Source: Bradyrhizobium diazoefficiens
GTDB lineage: Bacteria > Pseudomonadota > Alphaproteobacteria > Rhizobiales > Xanthobacteraceae
Direction: 5' to 3'
DNA: 64,000 nt
Assembly: GCF_016616425.1 (NCBI RefSeq)
Contig: NZ_CP067101.1
Location: forward strand, 1,302,001 to 1,366,000
Shown: in pieces, positions 10,007 to 18,348 of the stretch
Numbering within the stretch: position 1 is the first letter of the stretch
How the letters are laid out: every line of letters starts with the position of its first letter
Made by a program: the position numbers and the translations under genes
The notes under the pieces: model-generated
The model's input: only the letters and a program-made list of their open reading frames with translations
Databases searched by the model: none
What the model was told of the DNA's origin: nothing

Positions 10007-10610
10007 CTAAGCAGGGATCGCCCGCGAGATACAGCGGAAGCTATCGGTCTTGCTCAATTGATGAGCCGGCTTCGGCGGCAGGAGCCGGTCGTCGACGATT
10101 TCGCCCGCGGTCCGCCGCTCGCGGAATTTGAAGTCCTGCGCGATCCGGTCGGTCGAACGCTCCAGGCATAGCGCAGCACGACGAGATCGGCTGCGGGCAC
10201 GCCGCGGTCGCGCAAGTTCACCGCGGAAAGATAGCTGAAGCCCGCGAGGGCATCGACCCGACTTGCGGACAGGATTGGCTCGCGTACCGCCGCGCTGGTC
10301 TTGTGGAATTTGGCGCGCGGTGCCTTGATGCCGTTCCGCTGCGCCCGCGCGATGTCGACGAGCGCAAGCTCGCTGTCGCCCTTGGCGACGCCTGCGAGCG
10401 CCTCCCGGCGATCCGGTTGCGCTGCTGAAGGACGTTGAGACGCTCGGCGCTGAATCTGCCATCCCCCGCCGCAAGGAAGAACGGCACCATGCTCGCGACT
10501 GACGGGCGGTCGAAGGTGAAGTGGATCGCAGCAGACGGCGCAGCCGTCTCGGCCGCGCTGAACGAGTGTCGCAAGCAAGATCGAGAGGGCGAGCAGGTCC
10601 GCGCCAACAT
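10007..10610 (-). pseudogene. Decayed NMT1/SsuA-like ABC substrate-binding protein gene
   Basis: Three pieces of one solute-binding protein lie in order on the minus strand in three reading frames. Piece one (about 10610-10422) reads IHFTFDRPSVASMVPFFLAA and GRFSAERLNVLQQ, typical of the mature N-terminus of this family. Piece two (about 10404-10165) reads VAKGDSELALVDIA, then FHKTSAAVREPILSASRVDA and FSYLSAVNLRDRGVPAADL. Piece three (10165-10007) reads DRIAQDFKFRERRTAGEIVD, a typical C-terminal end. The total is too short for a family of about 330 residues, so internal deletion is implied as well as at least two frameshifts. No intact product is possible. Confidence 0.75.
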
Positions 10611-10758
10611 GAATGGCGGATGAGCAGCGGTTGCGTCACGATCACGCAACCCCGTTCAGCTTGTGCCGGGGGTGGGGAACCCAACATGGGATGCGGGTGT
10701 TTGAAAGACATGAGCCTGTCTGCAGGCACTATTCGAGGTCCCAAGGAGGGTCCAGGAG

Positions 10759-11148
10759 ATGTTTGACAGTCTTTCGAAGTTTACCGGCCGTAAGGCCGTT
10801 CTTGCCACTGCCGCGGTGCTGGCGTTGACCGCGGTTGCCCCGACCGCTTCATATGCCGGCGGTCGCCACTGGCATGGCGGTGGCGGCGCCGCGGCCGCAG
10901 CTGCGGCTTTCGCTGCCATCGGCACCGGCCTCGCGATCGCAGCGTCGCGCGACGCCTACGCTTACGATTACGGCCCGGCCTATTATGGCGGTCCTGCCTA
11001 TGCGTATTATGGCGGTCCTGCCTATTATGGCGGCCCCGTTTACTACGGTTCCGGCTATTACCGACATGATCCGAACTATCCGTATCACGGAATCATCGGT
11101 CGCGACCCCTTTGCCACTTGCAGTCGAAGCGGTGCAAATTGTTGGTAA
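10759..11148 (+). CDS. Gly/Tyr-rich secreted small protein
   Basis: A 129-residue protein with a signal peptide (residues 1-33, ending PTASYA) followed by a mature part of low complexity. It has an HWHGGGGAAAAAAAF segment and then repeats of YYGGPAY type, ending in a conserved-looking block RDPFATCSRSGANCW with two cysteines. Similar short secreted proteins are common in Bradyrhizobium; no function is known to me. A purine-rich Shine-Dalgarno region (AAGGAGG and AGGAG) precedes the ATG, and a strong terminator follows, so it is a single-gene unit. Confidence 0.8.
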   Translation: MFDSLSKFTGRKAVLATAAVLALTAVAPTASYAGGRHWHGGGGAAAAAAAFAAIGTGLAIAASRDAYAYDYGPAYYGGPAYAYYGGPAYYGGPVYYGSGYYRHDPNYPYHGIIGRDPFATCSRSGANCW

Positions 11149-11162
11149 GGGTTGATGAAGAC

Positions 11163-11196
11163 AAGCTGGCGCGTTTGCAGCGCCAGCTTAATTTTC
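11163..11196 (+). terminator. Rho-independent terminator
   Basis: A perfect 10-bp stem (AAGCTGGCGC with GCGCCAGCTT) around a 7-nt loop, followed by AATTTTCATTT. It ends the transcript of the Gly/Tyr-rich secreted protein. Confidence 0.85.
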
Positions 11197-11250
11197 ATTT
11201 ATTGTCGGGCGTTAACGTGTTCGCCATTGATTTAGAGTAGTTCTGAGTAC

Positions 11251-11655
11251 ATGAGTGATTCGCTCGAGCGGCTATATCTGGCTGTGCTCGCGGCCAGGGA
11301 TCTTGATCCGGCAACATCGCGTACGGCCCGGCTGTTTCAGCGCGGGCCCTCCAAGATGGCGAAGAAGCTCGCCGAAGAGGCCATCGAGGTCGTGATCGAT
11401 GCCGTCAATGGCGACAGCGAAGCCGTGACCCGGGAAAGCGCCGACCTGCTCTACAATCTCACCGTGCTCTGGGCCTCGGCCGGCGTGCGCCCTGAGGACG
11501 TCTGGCGGGAGATGACCCGGCGGGAGGACATGCTCGGTATCGCCGAGAAGCTGCCGAAATCTTCGATGAAGCTGCCCAAGGTCGCGTCCCCGGGCGTGGC
11601 CGCCAGGCGGCCGATTGTCGCGCTCGAGGGCCGTACCGCGCGCAAGCGCCACTAG
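11251..11655 (+). CDS. HisE-like phosphoribosyl-ATP pyrophosphatase family protein
   Basis: A 134-residue protein with the all-alpha MazG/HisE fold. Visible blocks are SRTARLFQRGPSKMAKKLAEE and EEAIEVVIDAVNGD followed by ESADLLYNLTVLW, which supply the metal-binding acidic residues. The last 30 residues are a basic, Ala/Arg-rich extension not found in classical HisE. No other histidine genes are nearby, so this is an orphan copy. It may be the second HisE that some Bradyrhizobiaceae carry, or a housecleaning NTP pyrophosphatase. Its substrate cannot be decided here. Confidence 0.8.
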   Translation: MSDSLERLYLAVLAARDLDPATSRTARLFQRGPSKMAKKLAEEAIEVVIDAVNGDSEAVTRESADLLYNLTVLWASAGVRPEDVWREMTRREDMLGIAEKLPKSSMKLPKVASPGVAARRPIVALEGRTARKRH

Positions 11656-11723
11656 AGACGTCACAAATCGCTCAAGAAACTCGCGGTGGACAAATCCATC
11701 CCATGGTGCTTCATCGCGGCGCC

Positions 11724-12305
11724 ATGCTGAAACGTATCTACGATTGGTGCATCGACGCCGCCCACAAGCCCTACGCGCTCTGGATCATGGGAGCCGTGGC
11801 TTTCGCGGAGAGCTCCTTCTTTCCGGTTCCCCCGGATGTGATGCTGATCCCGATGTCACTGGCACGCCCGCAGCGCGCCTGGCTCTATGCAATGGTCTGT
11901 ACCATCACCTCGGTGGTCGGTGGGCTCCTGGGCTATGCCATCGGGGCGCTGCTGTTCGACTCGGTCGGCCACTGGCTGATCCAGGTCTATGGCCTCGGCG
12001 ACAAGGTCGACGCTTTCCGCGCCTCCTATGCGGAGTGGGGCGCGATGATCATTCTGCTCAAGGGGCTGACGCCGATCCCCTACAAGCTCGTCACCATCAC
12101 CTCAGGCTTTGCCGGCTACAATATCGTCCTGTTCATCCTGTGCTCGATCGTCGCGCGCGGCGGACGCTTCTTCATCGTCGCCATCCTGCTCAATCGCTAT
12201 GGCGACTGGATCCGGGTCAAGATCGAGAAGCATCTCGGTCTCGTAGTGGCGGTCGGTGCCGCCGTGCTGGTGCTTGGCTTTGTGGTGGCTATCAAGCTGA
12301 TCTAG
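11724..12305 (+). CDS. DedA/YqaA-family membrane protein
   Basis: A 193-residue inner-membrane protein of the VTT/DedA superfamily (YqaA branch), whose members are linked to lipid scrambling and membrane homeostasis. The family motif AFAESSFFPVPPDVMLIPM is at residues 23-41, and LLKGLTPIPYKLVTITSGF follows mid-protein, with several hydrophobic helices. I chose the ATG at 11724 (MLKRIYDWC) because homologues usually begin this way; an in-frame ATG at 11703 adds seven residues. Neither start has a strong Shine-Dalgarno. Confidence 0.85.
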   Translation: MLKRIYDWCIDAAHKPYALWIMGAVAFAESSFFPVPPDVMLIPMSLARPQRAWLYAMVCTITSVVGGLLGYAIGALLFDSVGHWLIQVYGLGDKVDAFRASYAEWGAMIILLKGLTPIPYKLVTITSGFAGYNIVLFILCSIVARGGRFFIVAILLNRYGDWIRVKIEKHLGLVVAVGAAVLVLGFVVAIKLI

Positions 12306-12353
12306 CGCTGCAGCGGCTTTGCTGCCGGGCCGGCTTCGGCTACGGTCGCGACC

Positions 12354-12887
12354 ATGATGGTTCGATCCGGCAATCCGGTCCTGCGGCTGGCGACGCTGAT
12401 TTTCATGGCGCTTTCGCTCCTGCTCGGTGCCGGCGGGACCGGATGGCCGCAATCCGCCCCGGCGGCGCTCGGCCTCCAGGGGCAGGGAGCCCAGGCCGTG
12501 CCGTCAGCACCCGCTCCATCGGCGTCGCCGGCGCGCGAGGAAAACCCCGGGCTGATCAATGAAATGGGCAAGCTGTTCGACAAGCTGCCCTCGATCCTGC
12601 CGCCGATCAAAAGTCCCAGCGAAACCATGAACGACCTGTCGCGGCTCGCCAGGCCCTCGACCATGGTGTCGGGGCGCGTGGCCTGTCCGGCTTCGTCGAA
12701 CGGTGCGCCCGACTGCAAGCAGGCTGCCGACCAGCTCTGCCGGAGCAAAGGTTACAAGGAAGGCAAGAGCCTGAATGCCGACTCCGCGGAAAAATGTTCG
12801 GCCAAGGTTCTCATTCCGGGCCGGCAACGCAAGCCGGACGACTGTCGCACCGATACTTTCGTGACCAGCGCGCTGTGCCAGAACTGA
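12354..12887 (+). CDS. Secreted hypothetical protein, Cys-rich C-terminus
   Basis: A 177-residue protein with an N-terminal hydrophobic segment (residues 10-30) that looks like a signal peptide, then an Ala/Pro-rich linker. A conserved-looking region follows with six cysteines (VACPASS, APDCKQAADQLCRSKGY, AEKCSAK, DDCRTDTF, ALCQN). The even cysteine number in an exported protein suggests disulfides. I do not recognise a named domain. Two adjacent ATGs (12354, 12357) are possible starts. aspA begins 35 bp downstream. Confidence 0.7.
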   Translation: MMVRSGNPVLRLATLIFMALSLLLGAGGTGWPQSAPAALGLQGQGAQAVPSAPAPSASPAREENPGLINEMGKLFDKLPSILPPIKSPSETMNDLSRLARPSTMVSGRVACPASSNGAPDCKQAADQLCRSKGYKEGKSLNADSAEKCSAKVLIPGRQRKPDDCRTDTFVTSALCQN

Positions 12888-12922
12888 CGTGAAGGTCTCG
12901 CGTGCAAGCAATAGGAGCGCCC

Positions 12923-14323
12923 ATGAGCCGCACGGAGCAGGACTTCCTCGGACAGCGTGAGATCGCCGACGACATCTATTACGGCGTCCAGACCATCCGC
13001 GGGAAGGAGAACTTCCACATCACCGGCATTCCGATGAATCAGGAGCCTTACTTCGTGAAGGCGCTCGGTTACGTCAAGAAGGCCGCCGCCATGGCCAATC
13101 GCGATCTCGGGGCGCTCGACGCCAGGGTCGCGGACGCGATCATCCTCGGCTGCGACCGCGTCATCGCCGGCGACATGATGGATCAGTTCGTCACCGACTT
13201 CATCCAGGGTGGGGCCGGCACCTCCACCAACATGAACGCCAACGAGGTGATCGCGAACCTCGCGCTGGAATCGCTCGGCTTTGGCAAGGGCGACTACCAG
13301 CACGTCAGCCCCAACGATCACGTCAATTACGGCCAGTCGACCAACGACACCTATCCGACCGCCTTTCGGCTGGCGCTGATCCTGCGGCTCGAGAGCTACA
13401 TGACTGCGCTGCGCCAGCTCCAGGAGGCCTTCTTCACCAAGGGTCGCGAGTTCGACCGTGTCCTGAAGATGGGCCGCACGCATCTCCAGGATGCCGTGCC
13501 GATGTCGCTCGGGGCCGAATTCCGGGGATGGGGCACCACGATCGGCGAGGAGGTCGACCGCATCTCGGAAGCCCGGGCGCTGCTGCGCGAGATCAATCTC
13601 GGCGCCACCGCGATCGGTACGTCCGTCACCGCTGCGGTCGGCTATCCCAAGCTCGCGGTTCGGCATCTGGGCGCGCTCACCGGCGTCGATTTCGTTCTCG
13701 CCGGCGATCTCGTCGAGGCGACCTCGGATACCGGTGCCTATGTGCAGCTCTCCGGCGTCCTGAAGCGCACGGCGAGCAAGCTGACGAAAATCTGCAACGA
13801 CATCCGCCTGCTCGCCTCCGGCCCGCGCGCCGGTTTCAACGAGATCAACCTGCCGCAGCTTCAGCCGGGATCCTCGATCATGCCCGGCAAGGTCAATCCC
13901 GTCATCCCCGAGGTGGTCAACCAGACCAGCTTCCTCGTCATCGGGCTCGACACCACAGTGACGCTCGCCGCCTCGGCGGGCCAGCTCCAGCTCAACGTGA
14001 TGGAGCCGGTGATCTCGTTCGCGCTGTTCTTCTCGATCCGCACCATGGAGCGCGCGGTCAACAGCCTGCGCGAGAACTGCGTCGTCGGCATCACCGCCAA
14101 CGAGGAGCACACCCGCAACGTGGTGCTGAATTCTCTCGGTATCGTCACGGTGCTGAAGCCGCTGCTCGGCTACAAGCAATGCGCCGAGATCGCACGTGAG
14201 GGCTACAAGAGCGGCAAGTCGCTGCACCAGATCGTGGTGGTCGAACGGAAATTGCTGACGCAGGAGAAATGGGACGAGATGTTCTCGTTCGAGCGTCTGA
14301 TCAATCCGGACTTGATTGGGTGA
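12923..14323 (+). CDS. aspA: Aspartate ammonia-lyase
   Basis: A 466-residue fumarase/aspartase-superfamily enzyme that interconverts aspartate with fumarate and ammonia. The superfamily signature GSSIMPGKVNP is near residue 315. The N-terminal block YYGVQTIRGKENFHIT and GGAGTSTNMNANEV are typical of aspartase as opposed to fumarase. The ATG at 12923 is preceded by TAGGAG; an upstream in-frame start at 12902 lacks a ribosome site. The length is standard. Confidence 0.93.
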   Translation: MSRTEQDFLGQREIADDIYYGVQTIRGKENFHITGIPMNQEPYFVKALGYVKKAAAMANRDLGALDARVADAIILGCDRVIAGDMMDQFVTDFIQGGAGTSTNMNANEVIANLALESLGFGKGDYQHVSPNDHVNYGQSTNDTYPTAFRLALILRLESYMTALRQLQEAFFTKGREFDRVLKMGRTHLQDAVPMSLGAEFRGWGTTIGEEVDRISEARALLREINLGATAIGTSVTAAVGYPKLAVRHLGALTGVDFVLAGDLVEATSDTGAYVQLSGVLKRTASKLTKICNDIRLLASGPRAGFNEINLPQLQPGSSIMPGKVNPVIPEVVNQTSFLVIGLDTTVTLAASAGQLQLNVMEPVISFALFFSIRTMERAVNSLRENCVVGITANEEHTRNVVLNSLGIVTVLKPLLGYKQCAEIAREGYKSGKSLHQIVVVERKLLTQEKWDEMFSFERLINPDLIG

Positions 14324-14346
14324 TTTATCGTCACGCGCAGCTGCCG

Positions 14347-14439
14347 CACCTCTCCCATGGGGTCGGCGCGAAGCGCCGGGTGAGTTGATCGCCGCACCCG
14401 AATTGCTGCGCGATTCAACCTCTGCCTGCGGGAGAGGTG
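14347..14439. repeat. Intergenic inverted repeat
   Basis: A perfect 10-bp inverted pair (CACCTCTCCC at 14347-14356 and GGGAGAGGTG at 14430-14439) encloses 73 bp containing a smaller GC-rich hairpin around GGCGCGAAGCGCC. This looks like a member of the dispersed palindromic elements of this genome, placed downstream of aspA. A terminator role is possible but no T-run follows. Confidence 0.55.
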
Positions 14440-14503
14440 AAAAGCGAATTCCGCGGCTTGGAATTGCGGCACCGGCATCCATCCCGGCGTCAAAACGCAA
14501 TAC

Positions 14504-14533
14504 TTGACAGTGGAAAGATAGCCTTGTTGGTAT
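14504..14533 (+). promoter_or_regulatory. Candidate sigma-70 promoter for the flavoprotein gene
   Basis: TTGACA at 14504-14509, an 18-bp spacer, then TGGTAT at 14528-14533. The -10 box overlaps the in-frame ATG at 14532, so that ATG could not be translated from this promoter. This supports the start at 14580 instead. Confidence 0.45.
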
Positions 14534-14579
14534 GGCGCCCGGCCTTCCATTGACCAGCCAACAGAGGATCCGTTTCGCA

Positions 14580-15548
14580 ATGTCCATGCCTGCCTTGTTC
14601 AAAGGGCGCCTGTCGATCCCCGTGATCGGCTCGCCGCTCTTCATCATCTCGGTGCCCGATCTCGTGATCGCGCAGTGCAAGGCAGGTGTGATCGGCTCGT
14701 TTCCAGCGCTGAACGCGCGGCCACCGGAGCTGCTCGACGAATGGCTGGCGCGGATCACCGAGGAGCTCGCGGCCTATGACCGCGCCCATCCCGACAAGCC
14801 GTCGGCGCCGTTCGCGGTCAACCAGATCGTGCACAAGTCGAACAACCGGCTCGACCACGACATGCAGCTCTGCGCCAAGTACAAGGTGCCGATGATCATC
14901 TCCTCGCTCGGAGCCCGCGAGGAGCTGAACCAGGCCGTGCACGGCTGGGGCGGCATCGTCTTCCACGACGTGATCAACCAGAAATTCGCGCACAAGGCGA
15001 TCGAGAAGGGCGCCGATGGCCTGATCCTGGTGGCGGCCGGCGCCGGCGGCCATGCCGGCACCATCTCGCCGCTGGCTTTCGTCGCCGAAACGCGAAAATG
15101 GTTCGACGGTCCGATCGCGCTGTCGGGGGCGATCGGCAACGGCAGGGCGATCCGTGCCGCGCGCATCCTCGGCGCCGACTTCGCCTATATCGGCTCGGCC
15201 TTCATCGCAACGAAGGAAGCCAACGCAGTCGAGAAGTACAAGGAGATGATTGCGGGCTCGACCGCCGACGATATTGTCTACTCCAACCTCTTCACCGGCG
15301 TGCACGGCAACTATCTGAAACCCTCGATCCTTGCTGCCGGCATGGATCCCGAGAATCTGCCGACCTCCGATCCCTCCAAGATGAATTTCGGCACCGACGC
15401 CTCCGGCGAGCGCGCCAAGCCGAAGGCCTGGAAGGAGATCTGGGGCTCCGGCCAGGGCATCGGCAGCGTCGAGGGCATCTTGCCGGCCGCCGAGTTGATC
15501 GCGCGGTTCAAGAAGGAGTACGACGAAGCGATCGATCCGCCGTTGTGA
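14580..15548 (+). CDS. Nitronate monooxygenase family flavoprotein
   Basis: A 322-residue FMN-dependent TIM-barrel enzyme of the 2-nitropropane dioxygenase/nitronate monooxygenase family, which also contains FabK-like and other oxidoreductases. The FMN/catalytic motif AAGAGGHAGTIS carries the expected histidine, and SGAIGNGRAI followed by GADFAYIGSAFIAT forms the phosphate-binding end of the barrel. The start at 14580 (MSMPALFKGR) has AGAGGA upstream. A thioesterase-family gene follows after 22 bp and is probably in the same transcript, suggesting an acyl or organic-acid context rather than nitronate detoxification alone. Confidence 0.85.
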   Translation: MSMPALFKGRLSIPVIGSPLFIISVPDLVIAQCKAGVIGSFPALNARPPELLDEWLARITEELAAYDRAHPDKPSAPFAVNQIVHKSNNRLDHDMQLCAKYKVPMIISSLGAREELNQAVHGWGGIVFHDVINQKFAHKAIEKGADGLILVAAGAGGHAGTISPLAFVAETRKWFDGPIALSGAIGNGRAIRAARILGADFAYIGSAFIATKEANAVEKYKEMIAGSTADDIVYSNLFTGVHGNYLKPSILAAGMDPENLPTSDPSKMNFGTDASGERAKPKAWKEIWGSGQGIGSVEGILPAAELIARFKKEYDEAIDPPL

Positions 15549-15570
15549 TTGCTGCGGGATCGAGCGAGAC

Positions 15571-16344
15571 ATGACCGCCATCTACCGCGTCGACGGCAAC
15601 AGCGTCGTCACCAGCCCGGATGCCGCCGGCCCGTGGGACCGGCGCATGCAGCATGGTTCGGTACCGTCCGCGCTGGCGACGTGGGCCGCTGAGCGCATTC
15701 CGACGCCGATGCCGATGAACATTGCACGGGTGACAATCGACCTGATGCGCCCGGTGCCGGTGGCGCCGCTCACGATCGAATCCGAAGTCTTGCGCGAGGG
15801 CCGCAAGATCCAGCTCTGCGAAATCAAGCTGCTTGCCGATGGCGTGCAGGTCGTCGGCGCCACCGTGCTCAAGATCAGGCACGACACACTGTCGTTGCCC
15901 GCGGACGTCAAGGAGTTGCCGGTCACGCTGCCGTCGCCGGAGGACTCGCTGGCCGAGGATGGCCACGCCGCCACCAGCCCGTTCGTGCGGTCGGTCTCGA
16001 TGCGTGCTGCGCGCGGCCGCTTCGGTCAGGCTGGCGCCGGCGCGATCTGGTTTCGCCTCGACCATCCGCTGATCGCAGGTGAAGCGGTTTCGCAGGCGAT
16101 GCGCGCGGTGGTCGCCGCCGATTTCTCCAACGGCACCGCCTCGACGCTCGACTTCCGCGCCTGGACCTACATCAATGCCGATCTGACCGTGAGCTTTTCG
16201 CGCCAGCCCGTCGGCGAATGGATCCTGCTCGACGGCGACTCCTGGATCGGCCCCGACGGCGCGGGCCTTGCGATGTCGCGGCTGGCCGACCGGCAGGGCT
16301 ATTTCGGCCGCGCGGTGCAGAGCCTGGTGATCGAGAAACGGTGA
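15571..16344 (+). CDS. Acyl-CoA thioesterase-like double-hotdog protein
   Basis: A 257-residue protein resembling TesB-type thioesterases with two hotdog domains. Family features are the N-terminal MQHGSVPSALATWAAER (the helix of the first hotdog), RVTIDLMRPVPVAPLTIESE, and near the C-terminus DLTVSFSRQPVGEWILLDGDS with GLAMSRLADRQGYFGRAVQS. It likely hydrolyses an acyl-CoA; the chain type is unknown. It follows the flavoprotein gene by 22 bp on the same strand. The downstream region to 16433 contains a GC-rich hairpin around CTTCCGCCGCCGCGGAAG. Confidence 0.8.
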   Translation: MTAIYRVDGNSVVTSPDAAGPWDRRMQHGSVPSALATWAAERIPTPMPMNIARVTIDLMRPVPVAPLTIESEVLREGRKIQLCEIKLLADGVQVVGATVLKIRHDTLSLPADVKELPVTLPSPEDSLAEDGHAATSPFVRSVSMRAARGRFGQAGAGAIWFRLDHPLIAGEAVSQAMRAVVAADFSNGTASTLDFRAWTYINADLTVSFSRQPVGEWILLDGDSWIGPDGAGLAMSRLADRQGYFGRAVQSLVIEKR

Positions 16345-16433
16345 ACGTCGCCGCAAGCGCTGCTGTTGCTGCGTGAGCCGATGGAACGGCAGGCTTCCGC
16401 CGCCGCGGAAGGGATGCTTGGCATCCTGCCTGT

Positions 16434-16532
16434 TCATGCTCCGTAGAAGATCTTGATCTCCCACAGCACCACGATGATGGCCGTGATCAACGTGACCGCG
16501 GCGACTGCACTTTCCAGGGAAGCGACTCTCAT
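16434..16532 (-). CDS. Putative 32-residue single-pass membrane protein
   Basis: A short open frame (ATG 16532 to TGA 16434) starts MRVASLESAVAAVTL, continues ITAIIVVLWEIKIFYGA, and so has one strongly hydrophobic helix of about 17 residues. GGAGAG lies six to seven bases upstream of the ATG, a good ribosome site. It is the only frame in the 300-bp gap between the thioesterase and acyl-CoA ligase genes that has both a ribosome site and a membrane-like composition. It is too short for a family call; expression is not proven. Confidence 0.45.
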   Translation of the reverse strand: MRVASLESAVAAVTLITAIIVVLWEIKIFYGA

Positions 16533-16672
16533 TTCACTCTCCGCTTCCCCAGCCCCATCGGCGATCTAGTTGATTCCCTGATTCGCTTGCAATTGCGCAG
16601 GCGTCACCGCCGCACACTCCATTGCGCGTTGTGGTGTCGGGGCCACAGCGACACCGTAGAATTCCGGGGTAT

Positions 16673-18235
16673 TTACCCCACCATGCGGTCGCGGCCGCTC
16701 CAGAAGCCCGCGCGCAGCACCTTCTTGTCGACCTTGCCGACGCCGGTCATCGGTAATTGCCTGACGAACTGGATCTGCTTGGGCGCATGCGCCGAGCCCT
16801 TTCGCGTCTTGACCAGGTTGATCAGCTCGTCCGGATCGGGCCTTGCGCCCTCGCGCGGCACGACGATGGCGGTGACGGCTTCGCCCCATTTCTCGTCGGG
16901 GATGCCGACGACCGCGACCATGGCGACGTCGGCGTGTTGCGACAACACGTCCTCGACCTCGCGCGGGAAGATGTTGAAGCCGCCGGACACGATCATGTCC
17001 TTCTTGCGGTCGAGGATGAACATGTAGCCACGCTCGTCCTTGCGCGCGATGTCGCCGGTGTGGACCCAGCCGTTCTTCAGCGTCTCGGCGGTGATGTCAG
17101 GCCGCCTCCAGTACTCCGCCATCACATGCGGGGCGCGCACGCAGATCTCGCCGGCCTCGCCCGTCCTCACCTCCTGGTCGTTGTCGTCGAGGATCCTGAC
17201 CTCGCAGGCTGCGATCGGGAAGCCGCAGGACAGGAACAGCTCCGGCGTCCTGGGATCGTGATCCGCCTTGCGCAGCACCGAGACCGGATAGCATTCGGTC
17301 TGGCCGTAGAGCTGCGAGAACACCGGTCCGATGCGGTCGATGCCATCGACCAGTCGGCTCGGCGACATCGCGGAGGCGCCGTAGAGCACCAGCTCGAGCG
17401 AGGACAGGTCGGTCTTGCCCAACGCAGGATGGTCGAGCAGCACGTAGATCATGGTCGGCACGAACAGCGTGAAGTTGATGCGCTCGCGCGCGATCGTGGT
17501 CAGCACGGTCTCGGGATCGAATTCCTTCAGCATGTGCACGGTGCCGCCGCGCATCAGGGTCGGTAGCACTTTCGTACCGGCGACATGACTGATCGGAGCG
17601 ACCGTGAGATAGCGCGCCGCGTCGGGGATCTCGAAGTCGGCGAGGATCGCGGCGGCTGCGCCGGCATTCTCGCGGTGATAGCGCAACGCGCCCTTGGATT
17701 TGCCGGTGGTGCCGCCGGTGTAGTTGAGCGTGGAGAGATCGTCGAGGCTGGCGAGGCACTGCGCGCTGACATGTCCCGCGTTTTCGATGGCGGCCGGCAG
17801 ATCGACGCCATAGCCGGCTGGTCCCATGGTGAAGACCGCCTTGAGCCGGGCCGCCCTTGCGGAAAGCTCGCCGCCGCGGTCGCGGAAGGCGGCCGCATCG
17901 ACCACCAGCATCTCGGCCTCGGAATCCTCGAGCTGGAACAGCTGGTCCTCCAGCGATCCCAGCGGATGCAGCCAGGTGATGCAGAGCCGCGACAATTGCG
18001 CGGCGACGCCGGCGCACCATGTGTCGGCGCGGTTCGCGGTGAGGAAGGCGACGCGCGCGCCGGGCTGCAGTCCAAGCCGCATGAACACCCCCTGGATGCG
18101 TCCGATCAGGTCGATGGTGCCCTGATAGCTCAGCGATCCCCCGGGCCATGCGAAAGCGGTGCGGCCGCGATAGCGCGATAGCGCCCGTAGCGTCTGCGCG
18201 CAAGTCGGGGACGATGCGTGGAGCGGATCGGACAT
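16673..18235 (-). CDS. Acyl-CoA synthetase (AMP-dependent ligase)
   Basis: A 520-residue adenylate-forming ligase. The ATP-binding motif YTGGTTGKSKGAL is near residue 175, YGQTECYPVS gives the adenine motif, TGDIARKDERGYMFILDRKKD the hinge, and GVGKVDKKVLR the C-terminal catalytic lysine region. The start ATG 18235 (MSDPLHASSP) is preceded by GAGGAAAC; a longer frame to 18355 has no family similarity. It is divergent from the second nitronate-monooxygenase-like gene (promoter region 18236-18348). The substrate is probably a medium-chain or aromatic carboxylate, but cannot be assigned. Confidence 0.87.
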   Translation of the reverse strand: MSDPLHASSPTCAQTLRALSRYRGRTAFAWPGGSLSYQGTIDLIGRIQGVFMRLGLQPGARVAFLTANRADTWCAGVAAQLSRLCITWLHPLGSLEDQLFQLEDSEAEMLVVDAAAFRDRGGELSARAARLKAVFTMGPAGYGVDLPAAIENAGHVSAQCLASLDDLSTLNYTGGTTGKSKGALRYHRENAGAAAAILADFEIPDAARYLTVAPISHVAGTKVLPTLMRGGTVHMLKEFDPETVLTTIARERINFTLFVPTMIYVLLDHPALGKTDLSSLELVLYGASAMSPSRLVDGIDRIGPVFSQLYGQTECYPVSVLRKADHDPRTPELFLSCGFPIAACEVRILDDNDQEVRTGEAGEICVRAPHVMAEYWRRPDITAETLKNGWVHTGDIARKDERGYMFILDRKKDMIVSGGFNIFPREVEDVLSQHADVAMVAVVGIPDEKWGEAVTAIVVPREGARPDPDELINLVKTRKGSAHAPKQIQFVRQLPMTGVGKVDKKVLRAGFWSGRDRMVG

Positions 18236-18348
18236 ATGTTTCCTCGTTGCTTTGTCACCGGCTTGTGGCGTGCCAATGTTGCTGATGACGCTACCACAGA
18301 GACTGCGGCAGGAAACGACAAAGCCCGCGCAGTGACAGGGAGATTTTG

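Noticed and set aside
12752..14758. 668-residue minus-strand frame opposite aspA
   Set aside because: Antisense shadow of aspA; no motif.
16566..16672. Extension of coding sequence between the small membrane protein and the acyl-CoA ligase
   Set aside because: The frame there is only the tail of a shadow frame and has no start or ribosome site of its own.
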